From Myxococcales bacterium (lineage in GTDB: Bacteria; Myxococcota_A; UBA9160; UBA4427): 64,000 nt of DNA. The notes beneath the pieces are model-generated. The model was not told the origin of the DNA and ran no database searches. It saw nothing but the letters and a program-made list of their open reading frames with translations. Each line of letters starts with the position of its first letter. Position 1 is the stretch's first letter. Made by a program: the position numbers and the translations under genes. Positions 41,220 through 50,895 of this stretch are shown in pieces. Location of the stretch: positions 1-64,000 of the forward strand of contig DUCN01000057.1 of the NCBI GenBank assembly GCA_012959805.1, read 5' to 3'.

Positions 41220-41561
41220 ATGACGAAGAGCGGTTTGATCGAGGAAGTCGCGAAACGCACACCGCACATCTCAAAGAAGGACACAGAGGTCGTGGTGAAC
41301 ACGATCTTCGATGCGATGATCGAGGCCCTCCGTTCAGGAGACCGAATAGAGATTCGTGGCTTCGGTTCTTTTCAAGTGAAAATTCGAGAAGCGCGCGACG
41401 GACGTAACCCGAAGACCGGTGAGTCCGTGCATATCTCGGCAAAGCGGACGCCATTCTTCAAGGTGGGGAAAGAACTGAAAGAGATGGTCGACGGTGTGCC
41501 GGCGACGGAACCTGAAACCGAGGTAGATGGGGGTACGTCCGAGGAGTCTGCGATCGGTTAG
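41220..41561 (+). CDS. ihfB: Integration host factor beta subunit
   Basis: A 113-residue HU/IHF protein. MTKSGLIEEVAKRTPHISKK is the N-terminal helix pair. EALRSGDRIEIRGFGSFQVK (RGFGSF) is the core, and REARDGRNPKTGESVHISAK is the DNA-wedging arm with the RNPKTGE motif. It bends DNA sharply with IhfA in recombination, replication and transcription. An acidic tail (TEPETEVDGGTSEE) of about 20 residues extends beyond the usual 94. The position directly after rpsA is the same as in enterobacteria, supporting the beta-subunit call over HU. Confidence 0.88.
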   Translation: MTKSGLIEEVAKRTPHISKKDTEVVVNTIFDAMIEALRSGDRIEIRGFGSFQVKIREARDGRNPKTGESVHISAKRTPFFKVGKELKEMVDGVPATEPETEVDGGTSEESAIG

Positions 41562-41612
41562 CCAGACGATGTGAGCGCGAATCAGTTTTCTTGGAGCCTC
41601 GGGGGGTGAAGT

Positions 41613-41993
41613 ATGAAACGGCTGTTGTTTTGGTTGGTGTTGGTCGGTCTATTCATCGCAGCGCTCTGGGCAGGTTGGACTTTTCGCGCGAGCAACTCGG
41701 TTCCAGTCGATCTCGAATTGATCTGGATCCGTATTCCAAATGTCGAATTGTGGTGGGTGGTGCTTGGCTCGATGGCCATCGGTGCGGGTTTAGCAACGAC
41801 CAGCGTGGGATTTTCGTGGCTGCGGGGGCATCTGCTCAACCTGCGATACCGCCGTGCGATCAGGAAGCTCGAGACTGAACTGCATGAAATGCGCAGCTTG
41901 CCGCTCAGCGGAAGTCGGGGCACGGCGCCTGAGCCGCTGAGACTCGACCCGGCAGATCCGAATCTGGCCGTGGCGGCTGGGAAAGTCAGTTAG
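41613..41993 (+). CDS. lapA: LapA-family inner membrane protein
   Basis: A 126-residue protein with two helices: KRLLFWLVLVGLFIAALWAG and WVVLGSMAIGAGLATTSVGF, then a cytosolic RYRRAIRKLETELHEMRSLP coiled-coil-like segment. This is the LapA (DUF1049) layout. In Escherichia coli LapA works with LapB to regulate LPS amount through FtsH and LpxC. The next gene encodes a TPR protein comparable with LapB, so the pair is preserved. Start ATG 41613 has a GGGGGG-rich upstream stretch. Confidence 0.85.
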   Translation: MKRLLFWLVLVGLFIAALWAGWTFRASNSVPVDLELIWIRIPNVELWWVVLGSMAIGAGLATTSVGFSWLRGHLLNLRYRRAIRKLETELHEMRSLPLSGSRGTAPEPLRLDPADPNLAVAAGKVS

Positions 41994-41996
41994 TTC

Positions 41997-43028
41997 GTGC
42001 GTTGGAGGCGGAATCAGGGTGCGGCCGCGGCATCGCAAATCGAACTCGCCTGGCGGCGTGCGTTGCGCGCAGCCATCGATGGCAATTGGCCGAGAGCCGA
42101 GACATGGCTCGAGCGGATTGTTGAGGCAAATAGCAAGAACATCGATGCCTATCTGGCCCTGGCGAGGCTCTACAGGAATCACGGCGCGATCGGTCGCGCC
42201 ATTCGCATGCATCAGAACTTGCTACTTCGATCGGAGCTGAATCGCAGTGAGCGAGCCGAAGCTTTGTTGGAACTCGGGCGAGATTTCGAAGAAGGCGGCT
42301 TTCATTCGCGGGCGGCAGCAACCTTTGAAGAACTGCTCGGACTCGACTCTGGCAACGCTGAGATCCTCGAACGACTGATTTCGCTCTTACTCGCATTGGG
42401 TGAGTTTTCGCGCGGGCTTTCGCTGGTGAAGCGATTGCGGCGACGAAATCGTGAAGCTGGGGACCGTTTGGAAGTGGCGCTCTTGTTGGCGCAGTCGGAT
42501 GCCCAGATCGAATCCGGGGATCATGACGGTGCGCGGCGATCGATCAAACGCTGCCTTAGGCGGAATAAATCTTGTGGTCGCGCCTGGCTGAGGTTAGGTG
42601 AGCTCGAGGCAGAGCGGGGCAAGACTAATCGCGCACTGGAGGCTTGGAAGCACGGCGCAGAAACAGATCAGGAGGCGGCTGCCGAGATCTATCCGAAACT
42701 CGCTGCGACCTTTGCTGCGAAGGACAAGGCGGAAGCTTTTGATGCATTTCTGTTGAAGCTTCTCGATCGTCGCCCAGAAGATCATTCCGCTCGGATCGCG
42801 CTCGCTCGTGTTCGTAGGAGTCGAGGCGATTCGGCTTCGGCGATCGAGGAGCTGGCGCGCGCGGTCGAGATCACACCCGAGGAGTTGAGTCTCCGAAGCG
42901 AATTGGGAAGGCAATTGATCGCGGCGGGGCAGGATTCGGAAGCGTTGAAGGCTTATGCTGGACTCCTCGAACTGATCGACCGTCTTTCGTCACCCCTCAA
43001 TGACATAGACGAGGAGGTCGGCCATTGA
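41997..43028 (+). CDS. LapB-like TPR protein without the rubredoxin domain
   Basis: A 343-residue helical repeat protein with at least seven TPR-like units, for example ALRAAIDGNWPRAETWLERI, AYLALARLYRNHGAIGRAIR, ALLELGRDFEEGGFHSRAAA and SARIALARVRRSRGDSASAI. In LapB a transmembrane anchor precedes nine TPRs and a C-terminal rubredoxin-like metal site (CxxC twice). Here only one Cys in the whole protein is obvious (NKSCGRAW) and no CxxC pair is seen. The protein ends in a helix (LLELIDRLSSPLNDI), and no anchor is seen, so LapA would need to hold it. Its location fits an LPS-regulating or envelope-assembly role. Start GTG 41997 follows LapA by three bases. Overlaps mutS by four bases. Confidence 0.65.
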   Translation: MRWRRNQGAAAASQIELAWRRALRAAIDGNWPRAETWLERIVEANSKNIDAYLALARLYRNHGAIGRAIRMHQNLLLRSELNRSERAEALLELGRDFEEGGFHSRAAATFEELLGLDSGNAEILERLISLLLALGEFSRGLSLVKRLRRRNREAGDRLEVALLLAQSDAQIESGDHDGARRSIKRCLRRNKSCGRAWLRLGELEAERGKTNRALEAWKHGAETDQEAAAEIYPKLAATFAAKDKAEAFDAFLLKLLDRRPEDHSARIALARVRRSRGDSASAIEELARAVEITPEELSLRSELGRQLIAAGQDSEALKAYAGLLELIDRLSSPLNDIDEEVGH

Positions 43029-45847
43029 GCCAGTCTGCCTTGGACACGCCGATGATGCGGCAGTTCTTGAAGGTTAAGGCCGAGTATCCGGATTCGGTTG
43101 TCTTTTATCGGATGGGTGATTTCTACGAGATGTTTCTGCACGACGCAGAACTCGTTGCGCCGCTTCTCGACATAACGCTGACTTCGAGAAACAAGGACAA
43201 GGCGGATTCCATTCCGATGTGTGGGATCCCCGTGCATGCGGCAGATGCGCACATCAAGCGACTCGCCAGTCTGGGGCATCGGATCGCGATTTGTGAACAG
43301 GTCGAAGATCCAAAGGACACGGGCGGGAAACGCCTGGTACGCCGCGCCGTCGTCGAGGTTGTCACACCGGGGCTGGTCGGCGATCCAGCAGGCTTGGACG
43401 CGCATACCATCGTGGCTGTCGCGGCCATTTACGTCGGAGAGGGTTTCGGCCTCGCCGTTCTCGAAGCATCCACCGCCGATTTTCGGGCAACGGGTATCTC
43501 TGATGACGCGGGGAAGAATTCCGCCAAGAAGAAAGACGGCGAGCTTCCGGAAGCACTGATTCAAGAGTTGGCGCGAATCGGCCCACGAGAGCTCCTGGTG
43601 CCGAAGTCGCTCGTGATGGAGGCCCAGCGTGTTCTCCCTTATGTGATCGAGAATCTGGCGATCCGGGAACTTCCCGAGAGTGCGTTCATGGAAGGACCGA
43701 ATGTTCCGGCCTGGCAGGGTGGATTCCTCGATGAGCAGGATCCGGCTTCTCGCGCTGCCGTAGCCATCGCGAACTACTTGATCGAGAACCAGCCCTTCGC
43801 TCGAGAGAACCCACCGCGGTTGCAGCGTTATGAAATCGCCGATGCGGTCGTGCTGGACGCTTCGACCCGAAGACATCTCGAGCTACACGAAAACAGCGAA
43901 GATCGAGGTCGCGCGGGTACGCTACTTTCGGAGCTGGATGTGACCTGTTGCGCGCTAGGCGCACGGAGGTTGTCGCATTGGCTCGCGTATCCGCTGCTAT
44001 CGATCAAGGAGATCGACAAGCGTCACGACGCGGTCGCGTTTCTGGTGGGCAAGGACCGGCTTCGCGCAAAATTGCGCGAAGCGATGAGACCTGTTCGCGA
44101 TCTCGACCGGCTGCTCTCCCGTGCGACTCGCCCGGGCGCGGTGCCTAGGGACCTCGGCGCTTTGCGCAGCTCGCTTCAGGCGCTGCCGAAAGTCGTGTCG
44201 ACCATTGCGTCCGGGGGCGCACTCGACGCAAATGAGGCCATGCTGCTCGTCGAAGCTCCGTCTTCCCCCGATGGTTCGAGGCCGGGTGAACTCGGTGATC
44301 CGATGGCACGGGTACTGGATCTGCCCGTCCCTCGCCCGGCTTTGACGTCACTTCTCGAAGACGGATTGATCGATGAACCTCCGGTGATTGCACGGGGTTC
44401 TCGCGGTGCAAACGAAACCGGCTATATCCGGGAGGGCTATCGCAGCGATCTCGACGTGCTTCGCGAGAGCGCGACGAAGGGACGTGAGTGGATCGCTGGG
44501 CTCGAAGCTGCCGAACGGGAGCGAACGGGGATTGCGACACTCAAAATCAGATTTCACCCCGTTCATGGTTATTCCCTCGAAGTTGGGAAGGCGCACCTCG
44601 CCAAGGTTCCCGAAGACTTCGAACGCAAGCAGACCCTGGCAAGTGTCGAACGTTTTACCACCGAGGCGCTTCGCGAAGTCGAGTCCAAGGTCATGGGGGC
44701 CAACGAGCGGGCGGCGAAACTCGAGCGTGAAATTTTCGAGTCGCTGCGACAATCCGTTTGCCTCGAGTCGGAGGCGATTAGGGAAGCAGCGTCGCGTGTG
44801 GCCACGCTCGACGCATTGGCTTCTCTTGCTGAAGTGGCGAGAAGGAATCGCTGGGTGCGCCCGGACGTGGATCTGGGGGAGAGTCTCGACATCAAGGGCG
44901 GACGACATCCGGTGGTGGAATCGGTTCTTGGGCGCCAAGGCTCTGACGGCTTTGTTCCCAATGACACCAAGCTCGATCCTTCTGGACGACAAATTCTCCT
45001 TTTGACCGGACCTAACATGTCTGGCAAGAGTACCTATCTCCGCCAGGTGGCCTTGATCGTTTTGATGGCGCAGATGGGGAGCTTCGTCCCAGCCGAGTCC
45101 GCCCGCGTGGGCATCGTCGACCGTGTCTTTACCCGTGTGGGCGCATCGGATCGACTGTCCCGGGGAGAATCGACCTTCATGGTCGAGATGCGCGAGACGT
45201 CAGAAATTCTCAGTCAGGCTACACGCCGCAGTCTCGTCATTCTCGATGAGATCGGTCGCGGAACATCCACCTTTGATGGATTGTCGATCGCATGGTCGGT
45301 GGCCGAATATCTTCACGACACCCGAGGCGTCGAAGCCAGGACGCTTTTTGCCACGCATTACCACGAGCTTGTCGCGCTGTCGGATACGAAGGCTCGAATT
45401 CATAACGCGCATTTCGAAGTGCGCGAATGGAATGAAGAAGTCATCTTCTTGCGCCGACTTGTCGAAGGCGGAGCCAGTCGCTCCTATGGTATTCAGGTCG
45501 CGCGACTCGCGGGGCTGCCCCAGCGTGTGATCGAACGAGCGCGATCGATTCTTCTCGATCTCGAGGCCGGAGACCTGCCTGGCGGACAATCGAAACAAGC
45601 GCGCCCATCCTCCGAGGGTCAACTCTCCCTGGCCCTTCGACCATTGCGATCGCCCAAAGGCGAGGCTGAGGCGGAGCTCATTCGAGCTTTCCGCGAACTC
45701 GCGCCCGAATCGATGACGCCGATCGATGCATTGACCTGGTTGGTGAAGGCGGGCGAGGAACTTCGTCTCGAGGCCTCCGAGGGGGGCGAGGAAGCGCATC
45801 GTGACCGGCGTGGTGAGCCAAGCAAAAGTGACGAGGCGGGATCATGA
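43025..45847 (+). CDS. mutS: DNA mismatch repair protein MutS
   Basis: A 940-residue MutS. The mismatch-reading domain shows FYRMGDFYEMFLHDAELVAP (Phe-x-Glu motif in DFYEMF). The connector and lever regions follow (EILDASTRRHLEL-like region reads VLDASTRRHLELHENSEDRG), then a clamp. The ABC ATPase has LLLTGPNMSGKSTYLRQVAL (Walker A), STFMVEMRETSEIL (signature), SLVILDEIGRGTSTFDGLSI (Walker B, D-loop) and LFATHYHELVAL (His switch). The C-terminal helix-turn-helix is present with a polar extension. It finds mispairs and starts repair with MutL, not in this window. Stop and start overlap with both neighbours. Confidence 0.96.
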   Translation: MSQSALDTPMMRQFLKVKAEYPDSVVFYRMGDFYEMFLHDAELVAPLLDITLTSRNKDKADSIPMCGIPVHAADAHIKRLASLGHRIAICEQVEDPKDTGGKRLVRRAVVEVVTPGLVGDPAGLDAHTIVAVAAIYVGEGFGLAVLEASTADFRATGISDDAGKNSAKKKDGELPEALIQELARIGPRELLVPKSLVMEAQRVLPYVIENLAIRELPESAFMEGPNVPAWQGGFLDEQDPASRAAVAIANYLIENQPFARENPPRLQRYEIADAVVLDASTRRHLELHENSEDRGRAGTLLSELDVTCCALGARRLSHWLAYPLLSIKEIDKRHDAVAFLVGKDRLRAKLREAMRPVRDLDRLLSRATRPGAVPRDLGALRSSLQALPKVVSTIASGGALDANEAMLLVEAPSSPDGSRPGELGDPMARVLDLPVPRPALTSLLEDGLIDEPPVIARGSRGANETGYIREGYRSDLDVLRESATKGREWIAGLEAAERERTGIATLKIRFHPVHGYSLEVGKAHLAKVPEDFERKQTLASVERFTTEALREVESKVMGANERAAKLEREIFESLRQSVCLESEAIREAASRVATLDALASLAEVARRNRWVRPDVDLGESLDIKGGRHPVVESVLGRQGSDGFVPNDTKLDPSGRQILLLTGPNMSGKSTYLRQVALIVLMAQMGSFVPAESARVGIVDRVFTRVGASDRLSRGESTFMVEMRETSEILSQATRRSLVILDEIGRGTSTFDGLSIAWSVAEYLHDTRGVEARTLFATHYHELVALSDTKARIHNAHFEVREWNEEVIFLRRLVEGGASRSYGIQVARLAGLPQRVIERARSILLDLEAGDLPGGQSKQARPSSEGQLSLALRPLRSPKGEAEAELIRAFRELAPESMTPIDALTWLVKAGEELRLEASEGGEEAHRDRRGEPSKSDEAGS

Positions 45848-47070
45848 AGGTCGCGGGGCGAATCCGTTCTAGCCTTCTGCTCTTGGGGCTGATGCCGTTC
45901 TTGCTTGGAGTCGAGCGTCCGCCGGGATTGGGCGATGTTCGTGACGTTCGAACCTGGTCCTACGAAGGGTATACGCGAGTCGTTCTCGAACTCTCGCACG
46001 AAGTCGACCTCTCGAAGGCGAAGCTTGTTAGGCTCGCTGCCAATCGACATGCCGGGCGTCCCGAGAGGCTCTACCTCGACGTTCCCGGTGTCTGGGTCGG
46101 GCGGCGTTATGAGGACGGCGTCGAGGTCGGAGATGGACTCTTGGCGGGCGTTCGCGTTGGGCAGAACACGCTGCGCAACTCTCGGCTGGTGATCGATCTC
46201 GAGCGCTATGACCATCACAGACTCTTTACGTTGCCGAGCCCAGCTCGGATTGTCGTTGACGTCTATGGCGATCCCGTCGAGGCGGCGCCTGATTCGAGCG
46301 GACGCCTTCCAGCCAGTCTGCGCCGGGTTCGTACAGTGGTCGTCGATCCGGGCCATGGAGGGCGCGACCCCGGGGCCACAGGGCTCTACGGCTTGCGCGA
46401 GAAGGACGTGAATCTATCGATTGCCAAGGGGTTGGCGAAGCGACTCGAGGAGCGTGGCTTTAGAGTCGTCTTGACTCGAGACGACGATCGAACCCTCGAT
46501 CTGGAGGAACGCACCGCGATTGCAGAGTCGTCGGGCGGCGATGTCTTTATTTCCATTCATGCGAATGCTTCAAGTCGAGCCAAGACGCGAGGCATCGAGA
46601 TCTACACATTGGATGAGAATCATGAACGCCACAGCCTGGATGTAGCCTCACGGGAAAACGGTGTTCCGGCGTCAAAGCTCGATCCATTGCAGCGAGCGCT
46701 GGCCCGATTGCGCGTCGATGAAGTCGGATCGCATTCCACGAAGCTGGCCGGTCTGGTTCACGAGCAGGTAATTGCAAGCGCGAAAAAGCGAGATCGATCG
46801 CTGCCCGATCTAGGTGTTAAGAAGGGACCCTTTTATGTCCTTTTCATGTCGAGCATGTCGTCGGTTCTGGTGGAGACCGGATTTCTGACCAACAAGAAGG
46901 ACGCGAAGCTGCTCAAGAGTGTGAAATTCCAGCGTGAATTGGCTGAGTCCATTGCCGCCGGCGTTGCCGACTATCGACGACAGATGGAACAAGGCCTGCT
47001 CTCCTCTGCGGAGCCGTCAGCACGTGGGGCTGACAGGGCGGCGGCACGCATCGGGTCTCGGGCGCCTTGA
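45844..47070 (+). CDS. amiC: N-acetylmuramoyl-L-alanine amidase with AMIN domain
   Basis: A 408-residue exported amidase. The signal sequence runs SSLLLLGLMPFLLGVE. Residues about 30-150 are an AMIN domain (VRDVRTWSYEGYTRVVLELS, RIVVDVYGD), which binds peptidoglycan or its partner at division sites. The zinc amidase_3 domain has VVVDPGHGGRDPGATGLYGL (first His), REKDVNLSIAKGLAKRLEER (Glu), DVFISIHANAS (second His) and SSVLVETGFLTNKKDAKLL (catalytic Glu). It cleaves the bond between muramic acid and stem peptide at septation. A NlpD/EnvC-type activator would be expected elsewhere. The symbol follows the domain layout; AmiA or AmiB type is not excluded. Confidence 0.88.
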   Translation: MKVAGRIRSSLLLLGLMPFLLGVERPPGLGDVRDVRTWSYEGYTRVVLELSHEVDLSKAKLVRLAANRHAGRPERLYLDVPGVWVGRRYEDGVEVGDGLLAGVRVGQNTLRNSRLVIDLERYDHHRLFTLPSPARIVVDVYGDPVEAAPDSSGRLPASLRRVRTVVVDPGHGGRDPGATGLYGLREKDVNLSIAKGLAKRLEERGFRVVLTRDDDRTLDLEERTAIAESSGGDVFISIHANASSRAKTRGIEIYTLDENHERHSLDVASRENGVPASKLDPLQRALARLRVDEVGSHSTKLAGLVHEQVIASAKKRDRSLPDLGVKKGPFYVLFMSSMSSVLVETGFLTNKKDAKLLKSVKFQRELAESIAAGVADYRRQMEQGLLSSAEPSARGADRAAARIGSRAP

Positions 47071-49940
47071 TGGAGCAAGCACCCTCCATAGATGAGCACC
47101 TCTCGAGACAACCGGGCGAGCCCGAGGAGTTGGTTCGTGCCGTCCCCGCCATCGTGAAGGCTTATCTCGCCGAAGTTCGTGAGCACCTGGAATGGCTGCA
47201 TTGTTCGCCGAATCCGCCGGGCCTGGCAACGTCGGACGCGCCTGTCGTTCGAGTCAGCCAGCCGGGCTCCGGGCGGCGTGTGAACGAGGCCAACTCGGAT
47301 CTCATGGATCGCATGATCCGCCGACTCTACGACCTCGCGGAGGAAGTGCATCGCGCCAGAGGCGGAGACGTCGATGCGGATATCGCAGTGATCGCCGTTG
47401 GTGGCTACGCCCGACGTGAAATGTCGATTCATTCCGACGTCGACATTCTGATTCTCTATCGCGAAGAACTCACTGGCTTTGTCGAGCATATTTCAGAGAG
47501 ATTGCAGTATTGGCTCTGGGACGCCGGACTGACGGTCGGTTGCGCAACACGAACATTGGAGGAGACCGTCTCTCTCGGCCTCGAAGACGTGACGGTGAGG
47601 ACAGCGGTCTTGACCGCCCGCTTTCTTTGCGGAGACGGGGAGTTCTTTCACGTCTTTGCGGATCGAATTCGTGACGAGCTCCTCCCGGATCCCACCGCAT
47701 TCGTCATCGAGCAGCAGGAGCTGATGCGTGAGCGCCAAATGGAATACGGCGATTCCCTCTACCTGCTTCAGCCTAATGTGAAGGAGGGTGTCGGGACTCT
47801 CCGCGACTATCACACTGCCTATTGGGTGGCACGGGGAACCCAGCCCAGCGTTCGAAACGTGGATGATCTTCTTCATTTCGGACTCCTGACCGAATCCGAG
47901 ATGGATGACTATAAGGAGGCGCTCGATTTCTTTTGGCGGACTCGGAACGAGTTACATCGAATCGCAAAGCGCGCGAATGACCAGATGAGCTTCGAACTCC
48001 AGGAGGAGGTCAGCGAAGCATTAGGTTATGGCTCGATGGCTGCAGCCTTCGAGAAGGCTGCAGCCGCTCAACATCGCCGGTCTCAGGGCGATGGGGAGAC
48101 ACTGGCGGACCTTCGATTCGAGCCGGACAACCCGGATCTGCCCGTCGAGCGCTTCATGCGCGATTACTATCGGCATGCCCGTGCCATCAAATCCTATTCG
48201 GAATTGGTGATCGATCAGTGTGCCACGCGAGCCCTTAACAGTTCATCCGATCATTCGGATCAGGATGTCGACGTGGAGCTCGAGGACGGCTTTTATCTGG
48301 CCAATCATCAACTGGCCATTCCGCATGCCTCGCACCTCCGTGAACAGCCTATTCGCCTTTTGCGCGCATACGAAGTGGCGCAGGCGCACCAGGTCAGCCT
48401 GTCGCGCATCGCCGAGCGATTGATTCGAGAGAACCTGTATCTTTTGGACGATGAGCTTCGATCATCGAAAGAAGTCTCCGAGATGTTCATGCGGATGCTC
48501 GACAGCGAGACGCGCGTCATGCGTACGCTGATGTCGATGAACGATGTTGGACTGCTTTCGCAGCTGATGCCGGAATGGGCACATATCGTTTGTCGCTGGC
48601 AGCATGTCATCTACCACACGTATACGGTCGACGTGCATTCAATCTTCCTTGTCGAGGAATTGAGACGACTGTGGCGGGGCAAGTACGCGCGAGTGATGCC
48701 GGTGCTGACCGAGCTGATGCAGGAGGTTGGAGATCGGGGCGTGCTCTTCCTTGGCTGTCTGCTGCATGACATCGGCAAAGGCTTTGGTGGGGACCATTCG
48801 AGCAAAGGTGTTGTGAGAGCGATTCCCGCAATCAAGCGCTTGGGTTTGTCTCCTGATCGTTCGGCGCGAGTGCTCTTCATCGTTCAACACCATCTCCTGA
48901 TGTCCCACCTCGCGCAGAGCCGGGATCTTTCGGACGCGAAATTGATTCTCGAATTGGCGCAGATCTGTGGCGACCGCACCAATCTGCGAAACCTTTATCT
49001 GGCAACCTTCGCGGACATTCGTGCTTCATCGCTCGAGGGTTGGACGGATTGGAAAGGGCAGCTGCTGCGTGAGCTCTATGAACGGACCGCAGAGATGCTC
49101 GAGACCGGAGCCGAACGCCCAGATCAAGCGGTGGCCTTGCTCGAAGCTCGGGTCGAGCGTCGGCGAGACGGAGCGCGCGAGGAACTCATGCGACTGGGGG
49201 TGGGTGAGGGCAAGATCGCCTCGCTTTTCGCGGCGCTTCCTCGACGTTATTTCCTGTCCCACACCCCACGGCAAATTGCGCGCCATGCTCAGGTCGTGCT
49301 GCGCTTCGGCGATGGGACGCGTTTGGCGATCGCCAATCGTGACATGAAGGGTGGATTCACAGAATTCATCCTCTGCACGAGCGATGTTCATGGGTTGTAT
49401 AGCCAGGTTGCCGGGGTAATGACGGCTTGTGGACTCGATATCCTGGGTTCCCACGTGTACACGACGACGGGTGGGCTGGCTTTAGAGATCTATCGAACAC
49501 GCACTCCTCGAGGTGGCCCCGAAGAGCGGAGCATTCTCTGGGCTGAAGTTGAATCAACACTTGATGCGGTACTCGGAGGCGAGGCTCGGGTGGAAGAATT
49601 GGTGCGCCGGCGGCGGCGACCCGTCGGAACGGCGAGGCTTCCGAGTCGCAAGGACGCGCGGGTACTTGTCTCCAATACTGAATCCGAGTTCTATACACTT
49701 GTCGATGTCATCGCCGATGATCGGCTCGGACTTCTCTACGATGCGACCCGGACGATCGGTGAGCACGGCTTTGAGATCTACATCTCAAAGGCGGCGACGA
49801 TTAAAGACCAGGTGACCGACACCTTTTATCTCAAGGATCGAAACGGCAAGAAGATCAAAAATTCTAATGATTTGGACCGACTGCGTGAGGCATTGCTCGA
49901 AGCAGTTGATTCCGAGGTCGAGGGTCGCACTCGTGGCTGA
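47070..49940 (+). CDS. glnD: [Protein-PII] uridylyltransferase / uridylyl-removing enzyme
   Basis: About 956 residues; the nitrogen sensor that adds or removes UMP on PII according to glutamine level. The nucleotidyltransferase has AVGGYARREMSIHSDVDILI (GG...SDxDxL). A PII-UTase helper segment follows (LYLLQPNVKEGVGTLRDYHT). The HD phosphohydrolase is FLGCLLHDIGKGFGGDHSSK. Two ACT domains end the protein (FTEFILCTSDVHGLYSQVAG and TLVDVIADDRLGLLYDATRT), sensing glutamine. All catalytic features are present. No PII or glnA lies in this window. It begins at the ATG at 47070, sharing its first base with the amiC stop. Confidence 0.95.
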   Translation: MEQAPSIDEHLSRQPGEPEELVRAVPAIVKAYLAEVREHLEWLHCSPNPPGLATSDAPVVRVSQPGSGRRVNEANSDLMDRMIRRLYDLAEEVHRARGGDVDADIAVIAVGGYARREMSIHSDVDILILYREELTGFVEHISERLQYWLWDAGLTVGCATRTLEETVSLGLEDVTVRTAVLTARFLCGDGEFFHVFADRIRDELLPDPTAFVIEQQELMRERQMEYGDSLYLLQPNVKEGVGTLRDYHTAYWVARGTQPSVRNVDDLLHFGLLTESEMDDYKEALDFFWRTRNELHRIAKRANDQMSFELQEEVSEALGYGSMAAAFEKAAAAQHRRSQGDGETLADLRFEPDNPDLPVERFMRDYYRHARAIKSYSELVIDQCATRALNSSSDHSDQDVDVELEDGFYLANHQLAIPHASHLREQPIRLLRAYEVAQAHQVSLSRIAERLIRENLYLLDDELRSSKEVSEMFMRMLDSETRVMRTLMSMNDVGLLSQLMPEWAHIVCRWQHVIYHTYTVDVHSIFLVEELRRLWRGKYARVMPVLTELMQEVGDRGVLFLGCLLHDIGKGFGGDHSSKGVVRAIPAIKRLGLSPDRSARVLFIVQHHLLMSHLAQSRDLSDAKLILELAQICGDRTNLRNLYLATFADIRASSLEGWTDWKGQLLRELYERTAEMLETGAERPDQAVALLEARVERRRDGAREELMRLGVGEGKIASLFAALPRRYFLSHTPRQIARHAQVVLRFGDGTRLAIANRDMKGGFTEFILCTSDVHGLYSQVAGVMTACGLDILGSHVYTTTGGLALEIYRTRTPRGGPEERSILWAEVESTLDAVLGGEARVEELVRRRRRPVGTARLPSRKDARVLVSNTESEFYTLVDVIADDRLGLLYDATRTIGEHGFEIYISKAATIKDQVTDTFYLKDRNGKKIKNSNDLDRLREALLEAVDSEVEGRTRG

Positions 49941-50895
49941 CACCGTAAACAAATCGACCGGAGTCATTCCGCCGCCGAGTCCCCTCGAAGAACTATGCGA
50001 CGCATTCCTGACGCGACTGGCCGTGGAAGAGGGGCTGTCGCCTCGGACGGTCGAGGCCTACTCAGGAGATCTCCGGCATCTGCGAATGCATCTGGCGATG
50101 GGAAAAGTCGAGCGTGTTGATCAAATTACACGGCGCGACCTATCGGCCTTTGCGTCCTACCTCGACGAGCGAGGTTTGGCGGCGAGTTCTCGCGCGCGGG
50201 CGCTGGTCTCTGTTAGGCGGCTATTGCGCTTTGCCCAAGAGCGAGGGGAGATCGATGCCGATCCTCTCGAAGGGCTCGAGTCTCCGAAGATGTCTCACAC
50301 GCTGCCGCGAATCTTATGCCAAGAGGAAACGGAGGCTCTGATTGAGGCTGCGCGCACCGGGGATCCACTGGGCCTGCGGGACGTGGCGATGCTTGAGATG
50401 CTTTACGGCGCCGGGCTGCGGGTCTCTGAATTGGTCGGGCTGCCCTTCGAATCCGTAGACCTACGATCGTTCCTGTTGCGTGTGATTGGCAAGGGGAACA
50501 AGGAGCGGGTTGTTCCGATGGGAGAAGTCGCAGCGAGCGCGCTAAAGACCTATCTCTATGAGGGAAGACCGCTGCTTCTCAGAGGCCGGGAGGATCGAGA
50601 CCGTGCCGTCTTCCTTTCGCGCAGGGGCAGGCGAATGACACGCCAGAATTTCTTTCTGAGAATTCGGCAGCATGCCCAAAAAGCGGGCATCCCAAGTGAA
50701 CGGGTCTCGCCCCATGTTCTTCGTCACGCGTTCGCGACGGACTTGCTGGAAGGCGGCGCGGACCTTCGTGCGATTCAGACGATGCTTGGCCACGCGGATC
50801 TCTCGACGACAGAAATCTATACCCATGTGAGTCGGACGAAGCTGCGCGACACCGTGGAATCAAGGCACCCGCGCGGGTCGGCGGCAAACCGGTGA
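49933..50895 (+). CDS. xerD: Tyrosine recombinase XerD/XerC
   Basis: A 320-residue site-specific recombinase. The N-terminal core-binding domain is LCDAFLTRLAVEEGLSPRTV, EAYSGDLRHLRMHLAMGK. The catalytic domain has MLYGAGLRVSELVGLPFESV (first Arg), RVIGKGNKERVVPMGEVAA (Lys), VSPHVLRHAFATDLLEGGAD (HxLRH: His and second Arg) and LGHADLSTTEIYTHVSRTKL (His and the Tyr nucleophile). Its length and LGHADLSTTEIYTHV fit XerD resolving chromosome dimers, not a phage integrase; it is embedded between housekeeping genes. GTG 49933 overlaps glnD by eight bases. Confidence 0.92.
   Translation: MADTVNKSTGVIPPPSPLEELCDAFLTRLAVEEGLSPRTVEAYSGDLRHLRMHLAMGKVERVDQITRRDLSAFASYLDERGLAASSRARALVSVRRLLRFAQERGEIDADPLEGLESPKMSHTLPRILCQEETEALIEAARTGDPLGLRDVAMLEMLYGAGLRVSELVGLPFESVDLRSFLLRVIGKGNKERVVPMGEVAASALKTYLYEGRPLLLRGREDRDRAVFLSRRGRRMTRQNFFLRIRQHAQKAGIPSERVSPHVLRHAFATDLLEGGADLRAIQTMLGHADLSTTEIYTHVSRTKLRDTVESRHPRGSAANR

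Noticed and set aside
42953..43876. 307-codon frame antisense to mutS
   Set aside because: Long only because of codon bias of mutS; composition (many Arg, His, Cys) is unlike a real protein.
45619..46356. 245-codon frame antisense to the mutS/amiC junction
   Set aside because: Crosses the boundary between two well-identified genes and has no motif.
49933..50895. Tyrosine recombinase as sign of a mobile element
   Set aside because: It overlaps glnD and the tRNA nucleotidyltransferase gene in a housekeeping run and has XerD features; no attachment site, phage or cargo genes nearby.
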